64,000 nucleotides of DNA from Streptomyces cucumeris (lineage in GTDB: Bacteria > Actinomycetota > Actinomycetes > Streptomycetales > Streptomycetaceae): NCBI RefSeq assembly GCF_024295805.1, contig NZ_JANCLX010000016.1:120167-184166 (forward strand). Reading direction: 5' to 3'. Positions within the stretch are counted from its first letter, which is position 1; every line of letters begins with the position of its first letter. A model generated the notes under the pieces. It worked only from the letters and a program-made list of their open reading frames with translations. It was not told where the DNA came from and did no database searches. Made by a program: the position numbers and the translations under genes. This document shows, piece after piece, positions 42,840 through 51,987 of the stretch.

Positions 42840-43799
42840 ATGGGCGTCTTCGTCTTCCTCCCGCTGGTCCTGCCGCTGTCGGCGCTGCCGATCGCCCGGC
42901 TGGCCGAACAGCATCTCCACCCGCGCACCGCCACCCGGCTGCTGTCCCTGGTGGGCGCCGTACTGGCGGTGTGCTCCACGCTCTGCCTGGGGCTGCTGGT
43001 GGTCGTCGGCACCGCCCAGCTACCGGGCAACCCACTGCCGGACGGCTGGTCGGACCCCGAGGTCCGGGCCGCGGTGCCCTGTGACGAGGTGGCGGGCAAG
43101 GCGGCCATCGGCGCGCTGGCCGTGGTGGCCGTCGGCTGCGCGGCCACCGTGCTGCGTCATACGCGGGTGCGGCGGCGGTCCAGGCGGGCCCTGGCCGGGC
43201 TGCCGGACGGTCCCGTCGCGGTGCTGCCCGACGGCGCGGCGTACGCGTACGCGCTGCCCGGGGGGAGGGCCGGGGCGCCGGACGGTGCGCGGAGCCCGGA
43301 CCGGATCGTGGTCTCCACCGGGATGCTGGCCTGTCTGGACGTCCGGGAGCGGCGGGCCCTGCTCGCCCATGAGCGGGCCCATCTGACCGCCCGCCACCAC
43401 CGCTTCCTGCTCGCCGCCGAGCTCTCGGCGCGGGCCAATCCGCTGCTGCGCCCGCTGCGGCCCGCGGTGGGCTACTGCGCCGAGCGCTGGGCGGACGAGG
43501 AGGCCGCCCGGGAGGTCGGGGACCGCCGGGTGACGGCGCGCGCGGTCGGCAAGGCCGCGCTGGTCTCCCGGGGCACCCCGGATCCGGCGCTCGCCGGGTT
43601 CGCCACCCCCGGACCGGTGCCGCGCCGGGTCGCGGCGCTGCTGGGTCCGGTGCCACCGGCCCGGCGCTGGCCGCCGGTGCGGACGGCGGCGGGTCTGGCG
43701 CTGTGGATCGCGGCCGTGGGCACCGCCGCGTCCGCGCTGTCCTCGGCGAACGCGGCGGTCGCGCTGTTCCTCGTGCTGCACGCGGCGACCCCGCTGTAG
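42840..43799 (+). CDS. M56-family membrane metallopeptidase (BlaR1/MecR1-like, no sensor domain)
   Basis: A 319-residue membrane protein with about four helices (near 4-20, 36-60, 92-108 and 282-316). The zinc motif is HERAH (near residue 178), a variant of HExxH, followed by the usual E-(x)-D region (AERWADEEAA near 215). There is no C-terminal penicillin-binding sensor domain, as in most actinobacterial members. It probably cleaves or inactivates the BlaI-like protein encoded three bases upstream. Confidence 0.88.
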   Translation: MGVFVFLPLVLPLSALPIARLAEQHLHPRTATRLLSLVGAVLAVCSTLCLGLLVVVGTAQLPGNPLPDGWSDPEVRAAVPCDEVAGKAAIGALAVVAVGCAATVLRHTRVRRRSRRALAGLPDGPVAVLPDGAAYAYALPGGRAGAPDGARSPDRIVVSTGMLACLDVRERRALLAHERAHLTARHHRFLLAAELSARANPLLRPLRPAVGYCAERWADEEAAREVGDRRVTARAVGKAALVSRGTPDPALAGFATPGPVPRRVAALLGPVPPARRWPPVRTAAGLALWIAAVGTAASALSSANAAVALFLVLHAATPL

Positions 43800-43844
43800 G
43801 AGCGATCCGCCGGCGGCTCCCGACGCCGGGGAGGGCTAAGGCCG

Positions 43845-44300
43845 TTACAGGTCGAACTCGGCCGGGGGCAGGTCCAGGGCGAAGCACGCCTCGCGGACCA
43901 CGGCCTGCTCGGTCTTGTCGAAGTCGCCGTCGGCGCCGCCGATGACGATGCCGATCTGGACGACGGCGCGGGCCTCGGCGGGCTTCTTCCGCGCCTTGGC
44001 GACCTCCTGGAGCACACTGACCTTGCCGAAGTCGAAGTCGGCGACCAGCTTGTCCAGATATTCGTCGAAGCGCCGCTGGAGGTCGTCGGCGGGGAAGTTC
44101 TGGAGCACCTCGTTGGTGGCGATGAGCTGGGCCACGCGCTGCCGTTCGGCCGGGTCGACCGAACCGTCCGCCGCGGCCACCAGCGCGCACATCGCCATGC
44201 TGGCGTCGCGGAACGCTCCGCTCTTCAAGTCGTTCTTCTTGGCGAGCAGCTGAGTCTGCATCGTCTGGGCGGAGTCCTTGATGCGGTCCCACAGGGCCAT
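43845..44300 (-). CDS. TerB-family tellurite-resistance-type protein
   Basis: A 151-residue acidic, helical protein. ALVAAADGSVDPAERQRV (near residue 39) and VIGGADGDFDKTEQAVV (near 121) are the two metal-binding TerB repeats. The opening MALWDRIKDSAQTMQTQLL is typical of actinobacterial members. ATG 44300 has GGAG five bases upstream; GTG 44306 is an alternative. In the family Ca2+ is bound at the Asp-rich loops. It is preceded by the tandem dyad at 44337-44369. Confidence 0.9.
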   Translation of the reverse strand: MALWDRIKDSAQTMQTQLLAKKNDLKSGAFRDASMAMCALVAAADGSVDPAERQRVAQLIATNEVLQNFPADDLQRRFDEYLDKLVADFDFGKVSVLQEVAKARKKPAEARAVVQIGIVIGGADGDFDKTEQAVVREACFALDLPPAEFDL

Positions 44301-44336
44301 AACCACTCCATCGGAGGTCGTCGGTCGGACGTCAGT

Positions 44337-44369
44337 ATCTACAGTTCTGTAGATCTACAGCACTGTAGA
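44337..44369 (-). promoter_or_regulatory. Tandem CTACAG-N2-CTGTAG operators before terB
   Basis: A perfect dyad ATCTACAG-TT-CTGTAGAT (44337-44354) is followed, sharing one base, by TCTACAG-CA-CTGTAGA (44354-44369), centres 16 bases apart. TACA..TGTA half-sites are of the BlaI/CopY type. The site lies 37-69 bases upstream of the TerB start and about 100 bases before the divergent acyltransferase, so it may control both. Confidence 0.7.
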
Positions 44370-44470
44370 AGCTAACAGACCGGCAGACACCGGAACGCCG
44401 CCGCGCAAGCCGGTACGCAAGAGGTGAGCCATTCCGGTCGCGGCCGGAACGCGCCACTAGGGTCCGTGGA

Positions 44471-45604
44471 ATGGCTCACTCCGCATCTTTACGGTCCGGA
44501 CGCCGAGACCGTGACGCGTTCTTCGACAACGCCAAGTACGCCGCGATCGTGCTGGTGGCGATGGGACACGCATGGGAGCCGCTGCGGAGCGGCAGCAGAG
44601 CCGCGGCCGCGCTCTACCTCACCGTCTACGCCTTCCACATGCCCGCCTTCATCCTCATCTCCGGCTACTTCTCACGGAGTTTCGACGCCCGTCCGGACCG
44701 GCTGCGGCGCCTGATCACCGGGGTCGCCGTGCCGTACGTCCTCTTCGAGGCCGCGTACAGCCTCTTCAAGCGCTGGGCGGACGGTGATCCGGCCCATCCG
44801 GTCAGCCTGGTCGACCCCTGGTACCTGACCTGGTTCCTGATCGCGCTGTTCGTCTGGCGGCTGACCACCCCGCTGTGGCGGATCGCCCGCCATCCGCTGC
44901 CCCTGGCCCTCCTCGTGGCCGTACTCGCCGCCTGTTCCCCGGCCATCGGTGATGATCTCGACCTCCAACGCGTGCTCCAGTTCCTGCCGTTCTTCGTGCT
45001 CGGACTCCAACTGGAGCCGCGGCACTTCCGGATGGTGCGGCGGCGCGCGGTGCGGTGGCTGTCGCTGCCGGTGCTCGCCGGTGCGGTGGTCTTCGCCTAC
45101 TGGGCGGCGCCGCGGATGAACCCGGCCTGGCTCTACCGCCGTGACAGCGCCCAGGAACTCGGCGCGCCCTGGTGGAGCGGTGCGGTGATGACCCTCGCGC
45201 TCTTCGGCTGCTCGCTCCTGCTGACCGTGTGCTTCCTGGCCTGGGTGCCCGGCCGCCGGATGTGGTGCACCGCGCTGGGCGCGGGGACGCTGTACGGCTA
45301 TCTGCTGCACGGATTCCTGGCCAAGGGCTCCCGTTTCTGGGGCTGGTACGAGCACCCCTGGGTGCAGCGTCCGCTGGGCGCGGTGGCGGTGACGGCGCTG
45401 GCGGCGGCCGTGGTGACGGCGCTGTGCGCACCGCCGGTGCGGTGGCTGTTCCGGTGTGCGATGGAGCCGCGGATGGAGTGGGCCTTCCGGTCCGCCGCCC
45501 CGGAGAAGCCACCTGCGCTGGAGGCGCCGCCCGCCCATGCGCGGAACGGGACAACAGGCCGAAAACCACCGGCCGTTCATGTGACTAATGAGGCTGTCGG
45601 ATAG
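44471..45604 (+). CDS. Acyltransferase-3-family membrane protein
   Basis: A 377-residue polytopic protein with about ten helices. The FFDNAKYAAIVLVAMGHAWE opening (near residue 17) has the conserved His and the following Arg/Pro-rich loop of acyltransferase-3 proteins, which acylate exported sugars or surface polymers. It ends in a soluble tail of about 55 residues. Codon 7 is TTA (44489-44491), implying dependence on the bldA tRNA. It stands alone between terB and geosmin synthase. Confidence 0.8.
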   Translation: MAHSASLRSGRRDRDAFFDNAKYAAIVLVAMGHAWEPLRSGSRAAAALYLTVYAFHMPAFILISGYFSRSFDARPDRLRRLITGVAVPYVLFEAAYSLFKRWADGDPAHPVSLVDPWYLTWFLIALFVWRLTTPLWRIARHPLPLALLVAVLAACSPAIGDDLDLQRVLQFLPFFVLGLQLEPRHFRMVRRRAVRWLSLPVLAGAVVFAYWAAPRMNPAWLYRRDSAQELGAPWWSGAVMTLALFGCSLLLTVCFLAWVPGRRMWCTALGAGTLYGYLLHGFLAKGSRFWGWYEHPWVQRPLGAVAVTALAAAVVTALCAPPVRWLFRCAMEPRMEWAFRSAAPEKPPALEAPPAHARNGTTGRKPPAVHVTNEAVG

Positions 45605-45693
45605 CCGGTCGGGGCCCCGGGTAGGGCGCAGCCGTTCCACCCGGGCCCCGTACGGTCCCGGACATCCCCGCACGGAGAGGTGCCGGCCCCGCA

Positions 45694-47961
45694 GTGACAC
45701 AGCCCTTTCGACTCCCCGACTTCTACCTGCCGTACCCGGCGCGGCTGAACCCCCATGTGCGGGAGGCACGGGAGCACTCCACCCGGTGGGCCCGCGAGAT
45801 GGGCATGCTGGAGGGCTCCGGCGTCTGGGAGCAGCGGGACCTCGACGCGCATGACTACGCCCTGTTGTGCGCCTACACCCACCCCGACTGCTCGGCCGCG
45901 GACCTGTCCCTGGTGACCGACTGGTACGTGTGGGTCTTCTTCTTCGACGACCACTTCCTGGAGACCTTCAAGCGCTCCCAGGACCGTGCGGGCGGCAAGG
46001 CATACCTGGACCGGCTGCCCGCCTTCATGCCGATGGACGCGGGCGCGGACACCCCCGAGCCCGTGAACCCGGTCGAGGCGGGCCTCGCCGACCTGTGGGC
46101 GCGCACGGTGCCCGCCATGTCGCGGGAGTGGCGGGCGCGGTTCCGGGAGTCGACGGAGAACCTGCTCGATGAATCGCTCTGGGAGCTGTCCAACATCAAC
46201 GCGGACCGGATCCCCAATCCGGTCGAGTACATCGAGATGCGCCGCAAGGTCGGCGGCGCGCCCTGGTCGGCCGGTCTCGTGGAGTACGCGGCGCGCGCCG
46301 AGGTCCCCGCGGCCGTCGCGGGGACGCGGCCGCTGCGGGTGCTGCGGGACGCCTTCTCCGACGGTGTGCACCTGCGCAACGACCTCTTCTCCTACCAGCG
46401 GGAGATCGAGGACGAGGGTGAGCTGAGCAATGGCGTGCTGGTGCTGGAGACCTTCCTCGGCTGTTCCACCCAGCAGGCCGCCGACGCCGTCAACGATCTG
46501 CTGACGTCACGGCTCCAGCAGTTCGAGCACACCGCGCTCACCGAACTCGGCCCGCTCTTCGCCGCACACGGGGTGGACGCGGAGGGCCGCTCGCGCGTCC
46601 TGGCCTATGTGAAGGGGCTCCAGGACTGGCAGTCCGGCGGCCATGAATGGCATCTGCGCTCCAGCCGCTACATGAACGGCGGCGGGGCGGGACCGGTGTC
46701 CGCGGCCCGTGTCCCGTTCGGGCTGAGCGGGATCGGCGGCGGTGGTCTGGGGACCTCGGCGGCCGATCTGCGGCTGACCACCGGGCGGGCCGAGGCGGCG
46801 CGCGGCCGCGGCTTCGCCCACGTCCCGTTCCAGAAGGTCGGACCGTCCCGGATCCCCGACCTCCCCATGCCGTTCACCCTGCGGCTCAGTCCGCATCTGA
46901 ACGCTGCGCGTTGCCAACTGACCGCATGGGCGCACCGGATGGGCATCCTCCAGCCGCAGCCCGGGATCCCCGGGTCGTACGTCTGGGACGAGCACCGCCT
47001 GCTCGCCGCCGACCTCCCGCTGTGCGCGGCGGGGATCCATCCGGACGGTTCGCCCGAGGAGGTCGCCCTCGCCTCCCTCTGGCTGGCCTGGGGCACCTAC
47101 GCGGACGACTACTACCCGGCGGTCTTCGGCCGCACCCGTGACCTCGCCGGGGCGAAGGTGTGCAACGAGCGGCTGGGCGCCTGCATGCCGCTGGGCGCGG
47201 AGGCCGCCCCGGCCCCGGCGAACGCGCTGGAGCGGGCGCTGGCGGACCTGTGGGGCCGTACCGCCGGTCCGATGACGCGGACCGCGCGCCGCGCGTTCCG
47301 CGAGGCGGTCGAGGACATGACCGAAAGCTGGCTGTGGGAGCTGGCCGACCAGGCGCAGAACCGTATCCCTGATCCGGTGGACTACATCGAGATGCGGCGG
47401 CGCACCTTCGGGGCGGACCTCTCGATGAGCCTGTGCCGCCTGGTCCAGGGGCACCGGCTGCCGGACGAGGTCCACCGCAGCGGACCGGTCCGGTCCCTGG
47501 AGAACGCGGCCGTCGACTACGCGACCCTGCTCAATGACGTCTTCTCCTACCAGAAGGAGATCGAGGCCGAGGGCGAGGTGCACAACGGCGTCCTGGTGGT
47601 GCAGAACTTCTTCGACTGCGACTACCCGGCCGGGCTCACCATCGTCGAGGATCTGCTGGCCTCCCGGATGCGGCAGTTCCAGCACGTCGTGGCCCGCGAA
47701 CTGCCGGTGCTGTGCCAGGACTTCGGTCTGGGTCCGGAGGCCCGCACGGCCCTGGACGGCTATGTCCGGGACCTGCGCCACTGGATGACCGGGATCTTCA
47801 ACTGGCACCAGGAGGTTCCGCGCTACCGGGACGAGGAACTGCGCCACCGGCTGGCCCCTCCGGCCGGGGGCGTGGTGGTGGCCCCGCCCCGCTGGCGCGG
47901 TCCGACGGGACTGGGCACCGCGGCCGCGCGGATCCCGCTGGCGGCGGGAGCGCGTCCGTAG
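45694..47961 (+). CDS. geoA: Geosmin synthase (bifunctional germacradienol/geosmin synthase)
   Basis: A 755-residue two-domain terpene synthase. The N-terminal domain converts farnesyl diphosphate to germacradienol and germacrene D, with the Mg motif DDHFLE (residues 85-90) and the NSE triad NDLFSYQRE (229-237). The C-terminal domain converts germacradienol to geosmin and has DDYYP (near residue 471) and NDVFSYQKE (near 615). A ~60-residue Gly-rich linker joins them. Both halves keep their metal motifs. GTG 45694 starts it; GGAGAGG lies 13 bases upstream. It is monocistronic, as usual. Confidence 0.96.
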   Translation: MTQPFRLPDFYLPYPARLNPHVREAREHSTRWAREMGMLEGSGVWEQRDLDAHDYALLCAYTHPDCSAADLSLVTDWYVWVFFFDDHFLETFKRSQDRAGGKAYLDRLPAFMPMDAGADTPEPVNPVEAGLADLWARTVPAMSREWRARFRESTENLLDESLWELSNINADRIPNPVEYIEMRRKVGGAPWSAGLVEYAARAEVPAAVAGTRPLRVLRDAFSDGVHLRNDLFSYQREIEDEGELSNGVLVLETFLGCSTQQAADAVNDLLTSRLQQFEHTALTELGPLFAAHGVDAEGRSRVLAYVKGLQDWQSGGHEWHLRSSRYMNGGGAGPVSAARVPFGLSGIGGGGLGTSAADLRLTTGRAEAARGRGFAHVPFQKVGPSRIPDLPMPFTLRLSPHLNAARCQLTAWAHRMGILQPQPGIPGSYVWDEHRLLAADLPLCAAGIHPDGSPEEVALASLWLAWGTYADDYYPAVFGRTRDLAGAKVCNERLGACMPLGAEAAPAPANALERALADLWGRTAGPMTRTARRAFREAVEDMTESWLWELADQAQNRIPDPVDYIEMRRRTFGADLSMSLCRLVQGHRLPDEVHRSGPVRSLENAAVDYATLLNDVFSYQKEIEAEGEVHNGVLVVQNFFDCDYPAGLTIVEDLLASRMRQFQHVVARELPVLCQDFGLGPEARTALDGYVRDLRHWMTGIFNWHQEVPRYRDEELRHRLAPPAGGVVVAPPRWRGPTGLGTAAARIPLAAGARP

Positions 47962-48078
47962 TTCCGGCGTCCCGGCCGCCACGCCCGCGGTGCGTCCCGG
48001 CCGCCACGCCCGCGGTGCGGCCGGGATCCGGTGGCGGAGGCCCTTGCCTGCCCGGGGCGAGGGGCGCAAGCTGGGGAT

Positions 48079-48861
48079 ATGGGTGCTCAGGCGGGCCCTA
48101 CGCTCATCACCTCCGTACAGCGAGCCTTCCGCTTGATGGAAGCCGTGGGCGCACATGAGGGCGGTGCGCCGGCGAAACAGCTGGCACGTGAAGTGGGGCT
48201 GCCGCTGGCCACCACCTACCACCTGCTGCGGACCCTGGTGCACGACGGCTACGTCAACCGGCTGGACGACGGCGGCTTCGTGATCGGCGACAAGCTGCAC
48301 TCCCTCCAGAGCGGTGCCCAGGACCAGGCGCTGCTGGGCCGGATCCGCCCCGCCCTCGCCGCTCTGCGCGATGAACTGTCGGCCGCCGTGTACCTCACCT
48401 TCTACGAGGACGGCGAGATCCGGGTCGCGGAGATCGCGGACGGGCCGCGGGCGCCGCGGGTCGATCTGTGGGTGGGGTTCGAGGATGCCGGGCACGCCAC
48501 CGCGCTGGGCAAATGCGTGCTGCGCGAGCTGGACGACGAGGCCCGTCGCGACTACCTCTCCCGCCATCAGCTCGCCGATCTCACCCCCCGGACCATCACC
48601 CGCCCCGCCGAGCTGCTGCGGCGGCTCGACGCCAGGCCGCAGCCCTCGCTGGTGGCCGATCTGGAGGAGTACGCGCTCGGCACGGTCTGCTTCGCGGTAC
48701 CGGTGTACAGCGGGGACCGGCTCGGTTCGCTCGGGATCTCCCTGCGGTCGGAGCGGGTCGCACCGCTCACCCACCGTGACGACGAGCGGCTGGAGCAGGT
48801 CCGGCAGCGGCTGCTGCCCACCGCGGACCGGGTGAGCAGGAGCCTCTCGCTCACTATCTGA
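48079..48861 (+). CDS. IclR-family transcriptional regulator
   Basis: A 260-residue regulator. The winged HTH is at ~12-70 (SVQRAFRLMEAVGAHEGGAP, then LARE VGLPLATTYHLLRTL). The effector domain (about 80-250) is GAF-like, with VGFEDAGHATALGKCVLREL near 150 and VCFAVPVYSGDRLGSLGISL near 215, typical of IclR. It starts at ATG 48079. No adjacent catabolic operon suggests its effector. Confidence 0.88.
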   Translation: MGAQAGPTLITSVQRAFRLMEAVGAHEGGAPAKQLAREVGLPLATTYHLLRTLVHDGYVNRLDDGGFVIGDKLHSLQSGAQDQALLGRIRPALAALRDELSAAVYLTFYEDGEIRVAEIADGPRAPRVDLWVGFEDAGHATALGKCVLRELDDEARRDYLSRHQLADLTPRTITRPAELLRRLDARPQPSLVADLEEYALGTVCFAVPVYSGDRLGSLGISLRSERVAPLTHRDDERLEQVRQRLLPTADRVSRSLSLTI

Positions 48862-48954
48862 AAACGTGGCCCTTGCCGCGAGTATGGAATCGCTGTTTCT
48901 CTGGGTGAACCGGACAAAAAGCTGTCCGGCGTCCCCTGCCCAAGTCAAGCCCGC

Positions 48955-50097
48955 GTGGGAAAGAGAGCAGCGATACAGGACATGATCCAGGCCCGATTCT
49001 TCTTGTCTGACCCGGACCGGCCCTACGCCCCCGCCCGTCTCTCCGGCGCGGTGCCCGTGCTGCTCATCTGTGCTGTCGCCCTGCTGGACGTCCTCACCGG
49101 TGCCGGGATCAGCTGGCTGCCGCTGCTGGCCGTCGGTCCGGCGCTGGCCGCCGCGGTCTGCGGACCGTGGGGGGTCCTGCGGATCGGGCTGCTCGCCGTG
49201 GCCGTCGGCGGATTCCTGATCGCTCCGACGGACATCCCGGTACGCGGCCGGGCGATCATGCTGATCGCGGTGGCCGCCGTGACCCTGGCGAGCTGTCTGG
49301 CCAGTCTGCTGCGGCAGCGCCGGGAACGGGTGCTGGCGGCCGTCCGCTCGGTCGCCGAGGCCGCCCAGAACGCCCTGCTCAAGCCGGTGCCCGCCAGGGT
49401 CGGCCAGTTCCAGGTGGCGGTCCGCTACAGCGCGGCCGCCGCGGAGGCCAGGGTCGGCGGCGATCTCTACGCGCTGGTCTCCAGCCCCTACGGGGTGCGG
49501 GTGATCGTCGGCGATGTCCGGGGGAAGGGGCTGCCCGCGGTGTCCACCGCCGCCCTGGTGCTCGGTGTCTTCCGCGAGGCCGCCTATGACGAACCCGATC
49601 TGCTGGACGTGGTCGGCCGGATCGAACGCAGCCTGGCGCGCAACCTCGCCCCCGACGACTTCGTCACCGCCGTGGTCGCCGGATATCCGCGGTCCGGCCG
49701 GATGGAGATCGTCAACTGCGGTCACGCCCCGCCGCTGCTGGTCAACCGGTCCGGGGTGGTGGCCGTCGAGCCGACCCGCCCGGCCCCGCCGCTGGGGCTG
49801 GGGTCCCTGGGCGGTGAGCTGCCCAGCCTCCAGCTCGTGCCGTTCGACGACGGGGACCAGATGCTGCTCTACACCGACGGGGTGATCGAGGCCCGGGACC
49901 ACGGCCGGGAGTACTTCCCGCTGATGGAGCGGGTGCCGCGGCACCTCTGCGACGAACCGTCCCAGACCCTCGCCGCTCTCCACGGCGATCTGCTGGACCA
50001 TGTGGGCGGACGGCTGCACGACGACGCCGCGCTGCTGCTGCTCCGCAAACCGGTCGCCGGTGCGGTGCCCGCCCCCGCCGAGGCGCCGCTGGGCTGA
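48955..50097 (+). CDS. Membrane PP2C-type (SpoIIE-like) serine/threonine phosphatase
   Basis: A 380-residue protein. Two to three membrane helices (about 34-56, 62-78 and 95-115) are followed by a PP2C/SpoIIE domain (about 150-365): ARVGGDLYALV (first metal Asp), VIVGDVRGKGLPAV (second), FVTAVVAGYP and LYTDGVIEARD near residue 304, with the final DDAALLLL. The phosphatase probably acts on an anti-sigma-factor antagonist; none is adjacent. GTG 48955 and ATG 48982 are both possible starts. Confidence 0.85.
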   Translation: MGKRAAIQDMIQARFFLSDPDRPYAPARLSGAVPVLLICAVALLDVLTGAGISWLPLLAVGPALAAAVCGPWGVLRIGLLAVAVGGFLIAPTDIPVRGRAIMLIAVAAVTLASCLASLLRQRRERVLAAVRSVAEAAQNALLKPVPARVGQFQVAVRYSAAAAEARVGGDLYALVSSPYGVRVIVGDVRGKGLPAVSTAALVLGVFREAAYDEPDLLDVVGRIERSLARNLAPDDFVTAVVAGYPRSGRMEIVNCGHAPPLLVNRSGVVAVEPTRPAPPLGLGSLGGELPSLQLVPFDDGDQMLLYTDGVIEARDHGREYFPLMERVPRHLCDEPSQTLAALHGDLLDHVGGRLHDDAALLLLRKPVAGAVPAPAEAPLG

Positions 50098-50110
50098 GTG
50101 CCCGGCGGGG

Positions 50111-50884
50111 TCAGTGGAGTCCGCGTCTGCCCGGTGCCCAGAACGGCTTGAGCCTGATCGCGGACTTCGGCCAGCCGCGTTCACGCATCAGGTGGTCACG
50201 GACCATCCGGCAGCTCCGGGCCTCGCCCGCCAGATACGCGAACCCGGGCTCGGCGGGCAGTTCGAGCGCGGCGACCGCGTCGCGCAGGAGGGGGGACGAG
50301 GCGGCGGACGCGCCGTCGCGATGGACCCGGCGCAGCGGATCCGGACGGTCCGGCATCGGCGGGTCGTGCTCGGGCCCCGCGCTCTCCAGCACGCCGTACA
50401 CCCGGGCCGAGGGGGCGAGCGCGCGGAGCATCGGGGCGAACGCCACGCTCGCCGTCTCCTCCCCGGCGAACAGGTGGTACGGCGCTTCGCGCAGGACGAA
50501 GTCCCCCTGCGGCCACCACAACGTCACCGGGTCCCCGGGGGCCGCCGTCCGCGCCCAGGACAGGCCGATGCCGTCGCCGTCGTAGAGGTGGACGCGCAGT
50601 TCGAGGGTGCGCTCCCCGGGGTCGAACTCCCAGATGGTGTAGGTGCGCAGGGTCTCTCCCGGGCGCAGGATCCCGCCCATCGACAGCGGGTCGTTGAGCT
50701 GGACCCGGACGTGCTGGCCCGGTGTCCAGGTGAACGGGACGGGGGCGTCGGCGCGCAGCAGGATCCGCCGCATGCTCGGGGTGACCGGCCCGGTCTGGGT
50801 GACCACCGTGTCCAGCGTGTACTTGGCCAGCATTCCGGCCAGGGGATTGCGCCGCGCGCGGCTCGCGACCGGTTGATCGGTCAT
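50111..50884 (-). CDS. Siderophore-interacting FAD-binding reductase (SIP)
   Basis: A 257-residue flavoprotein of the ViuB type that reduces Fe(III)-siderophores in the cytoplasm. The FAD-binding region has RTYTIWEFDP (near residue 80, RxYT signature) and the SIP C-terminal domain has YLAGEARSCRMVRDHL (near 220) with the conserved GE pair. ATG 50884 follows AAAGGGG. It is divergent from the TetR gene with a dyad between. Confidence 0.9.
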   Translation of the reverse strand: MTDQPVASRARRNPLAGMLAKYTLDTVVTQTGPVTPSMRRILLRADAPVPFTWTPGQHVRVQLNDPLSMGGILRPGETLRTYTIWEFDPGERTLELRVHLYDGDGIGLSWARTAAPGDPVTLWWPQGDFVLREAPYHLFAGEETASVAFAPMLRALAPSARVYGVLESAGPEHDPPMPDRPDPLRRVHRDGASAASSPLLRDAVAALELPAEPGFAYLAGEARSCRMVRDHLMRERGWPKSAIRLKPFWAPGRRGLH

Positions 50885-50903
50885 CTTGCGGCCCCTTTCT
50901 CTA

Positions 50904-50936
50904 TTGCTTATAGAAGTTTCTAGAGTCATTAAGCAA
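50904..50936. promoter_or_regulatory. Dyads between the SIP and TetR genes
   Basis: TTGCTTA (50904-50910) and TAAGCAA (50930-50936) are complementary with 19 bases between; inside, TAGAA-GT-TTCTA (50911-50922) is another perfect dyad. The site lies 20-52 bases before the SIP start and 66-98 before the TetR start. Confidence 0.65.
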
Positions 50937-51001
50937 ACATAGATGCCTTAGGGTGTCAACGGCGTCCACCCGCCAACCCCCCGGAGAGAAGGGCCGATTG
51001 G

Positions 51002-51715
51002 ATGGCTGCGCAGACCGGAAACCGACGGGAACGGCTCCGCCGGGCCACCCTCGAGGAGATCCGCACCGCCGCGCGCCTCCTGCTGACCTCCCACGGGTCC
51101 GAGGCGGTCACGATCAACGCCGTGGCGCGCGAGGTGGGAATGAGCGGACCCGCCCTCTACCACTACTTCTCCAGCCGGGAAGCGCTGGTGGGCGCGGTGA
51201 CCGCGGACTTCTTCCAGGAGCTCACCGAGCGGATGGAGGCCGCCCGCGACGGTCACCCCGGCGGCCCGTCCGCCCAGCGGCTGCTGGCCATCTGCCGCGC
51301 GATGCGGGGCTGGGCGACCGAGCACCCCGCCGAGTTCGGCTGGATCTTCGCCAGCCCCATCCCGCCGTCCGACCGCCGGGAGGACTCGGCACGCCACCAG
51401 GCCGGGCAGCGCTTCGAGCGGGTGCTGCTCGACGAGGTGGCCGCCCTCTGGGAGGCCCGGCCCTTCCCCGTCCCCGCCCCCGGGGAGCTCGACCCCTCGC
51501 TGTGCGAGCAGTTGGCCGCCTACGCGATATCGCTCGACGGACGGCTGCCGCCGGAGGCCGTCCACGTCTGTCTCTCCTGCTGGTCCCGGCTCTACGGACT
51601 GCTGTGCATGGAGGTCCTCCACCAACTGGACTTCGCCTACACCGATATGGAGCCGGTCTTCGAGGAGTGTCTGCGGGAGGTCTGCGAACGACTGGGACTG
51701 CCGTACGCGCGGTAG
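51002..51715 (+). CDS. TetR-family regulator, divergent from SIP
   Basis: A 237-residue regulator. The HTH (about 18-62) has LEEIRTAARLLLTSHGSEAV and AVAREVGMSGPALYHYFSSRE, classic TetR. The ligand domain has Trp-rich WATEHPAEFGWIF (near residue 104) and a WHG-like CLSCWSRLYGLLCME near 190, as in the TetR_C_13/WHG group. It probably represses the divergent siderophore-interacting gene through the dyads between them. Confidence 0.88.
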   Translation: MAAQTGNRRERLRRATLEEIRTAARLLLTSHGSEAVTINAVAREVGMSGPALYHYFSSREALVGAVTADFFQELTERMEAARDGHPGGPSAQRLLAICRAMRGWATEHPAEFGWIFASPIPPSDRREDSARHQAGQRFERVLLDEVAALWEARPFPVPAPGELDPSLCEQLAAYAISLDGRLPPEAVHVCLSCWSRLYGLLCMEVLHQLDFAYTDMEPVFEECLREVCERLGLPYAR

Positions 51716-51987
51716 CGTGCCGGTCTGAGCGGTGACCGGAGTGCCGGCGGGCGCAGGTCCGGTCGGCTACTCCCCGGTAGCCAACCGGCCCGGTGCACAC
51801 CGCCGCTGACCTGCGGCGGACCGGACCGTGGCGGGCGGTTGCCCCGGCCGGAAACATCAGTACTGTGGGCGTCGTTCCCCCCGTGCGGCGGAACGGACCC
51901 GCGCCGGTGCGCGGTGGCACGCCGCACGGCGGCACGGCAGTCCGGCACGAGGCCGGGCCCCGACCCCAGCGGCAAGAGGCGTCGATC

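Noticed and set aside
42274..44292. A 672-residue open frame antisense to BlaI and M56
   Set aside because: It is an Arg/Pro-rich shadow of two recognised genes.
46507..50184. A 1225-residue open frame antisense to geosmin synthase, IclR and the phosphatase
   Set aside because: It runs across three genuine genes and has no recognisable protein features.
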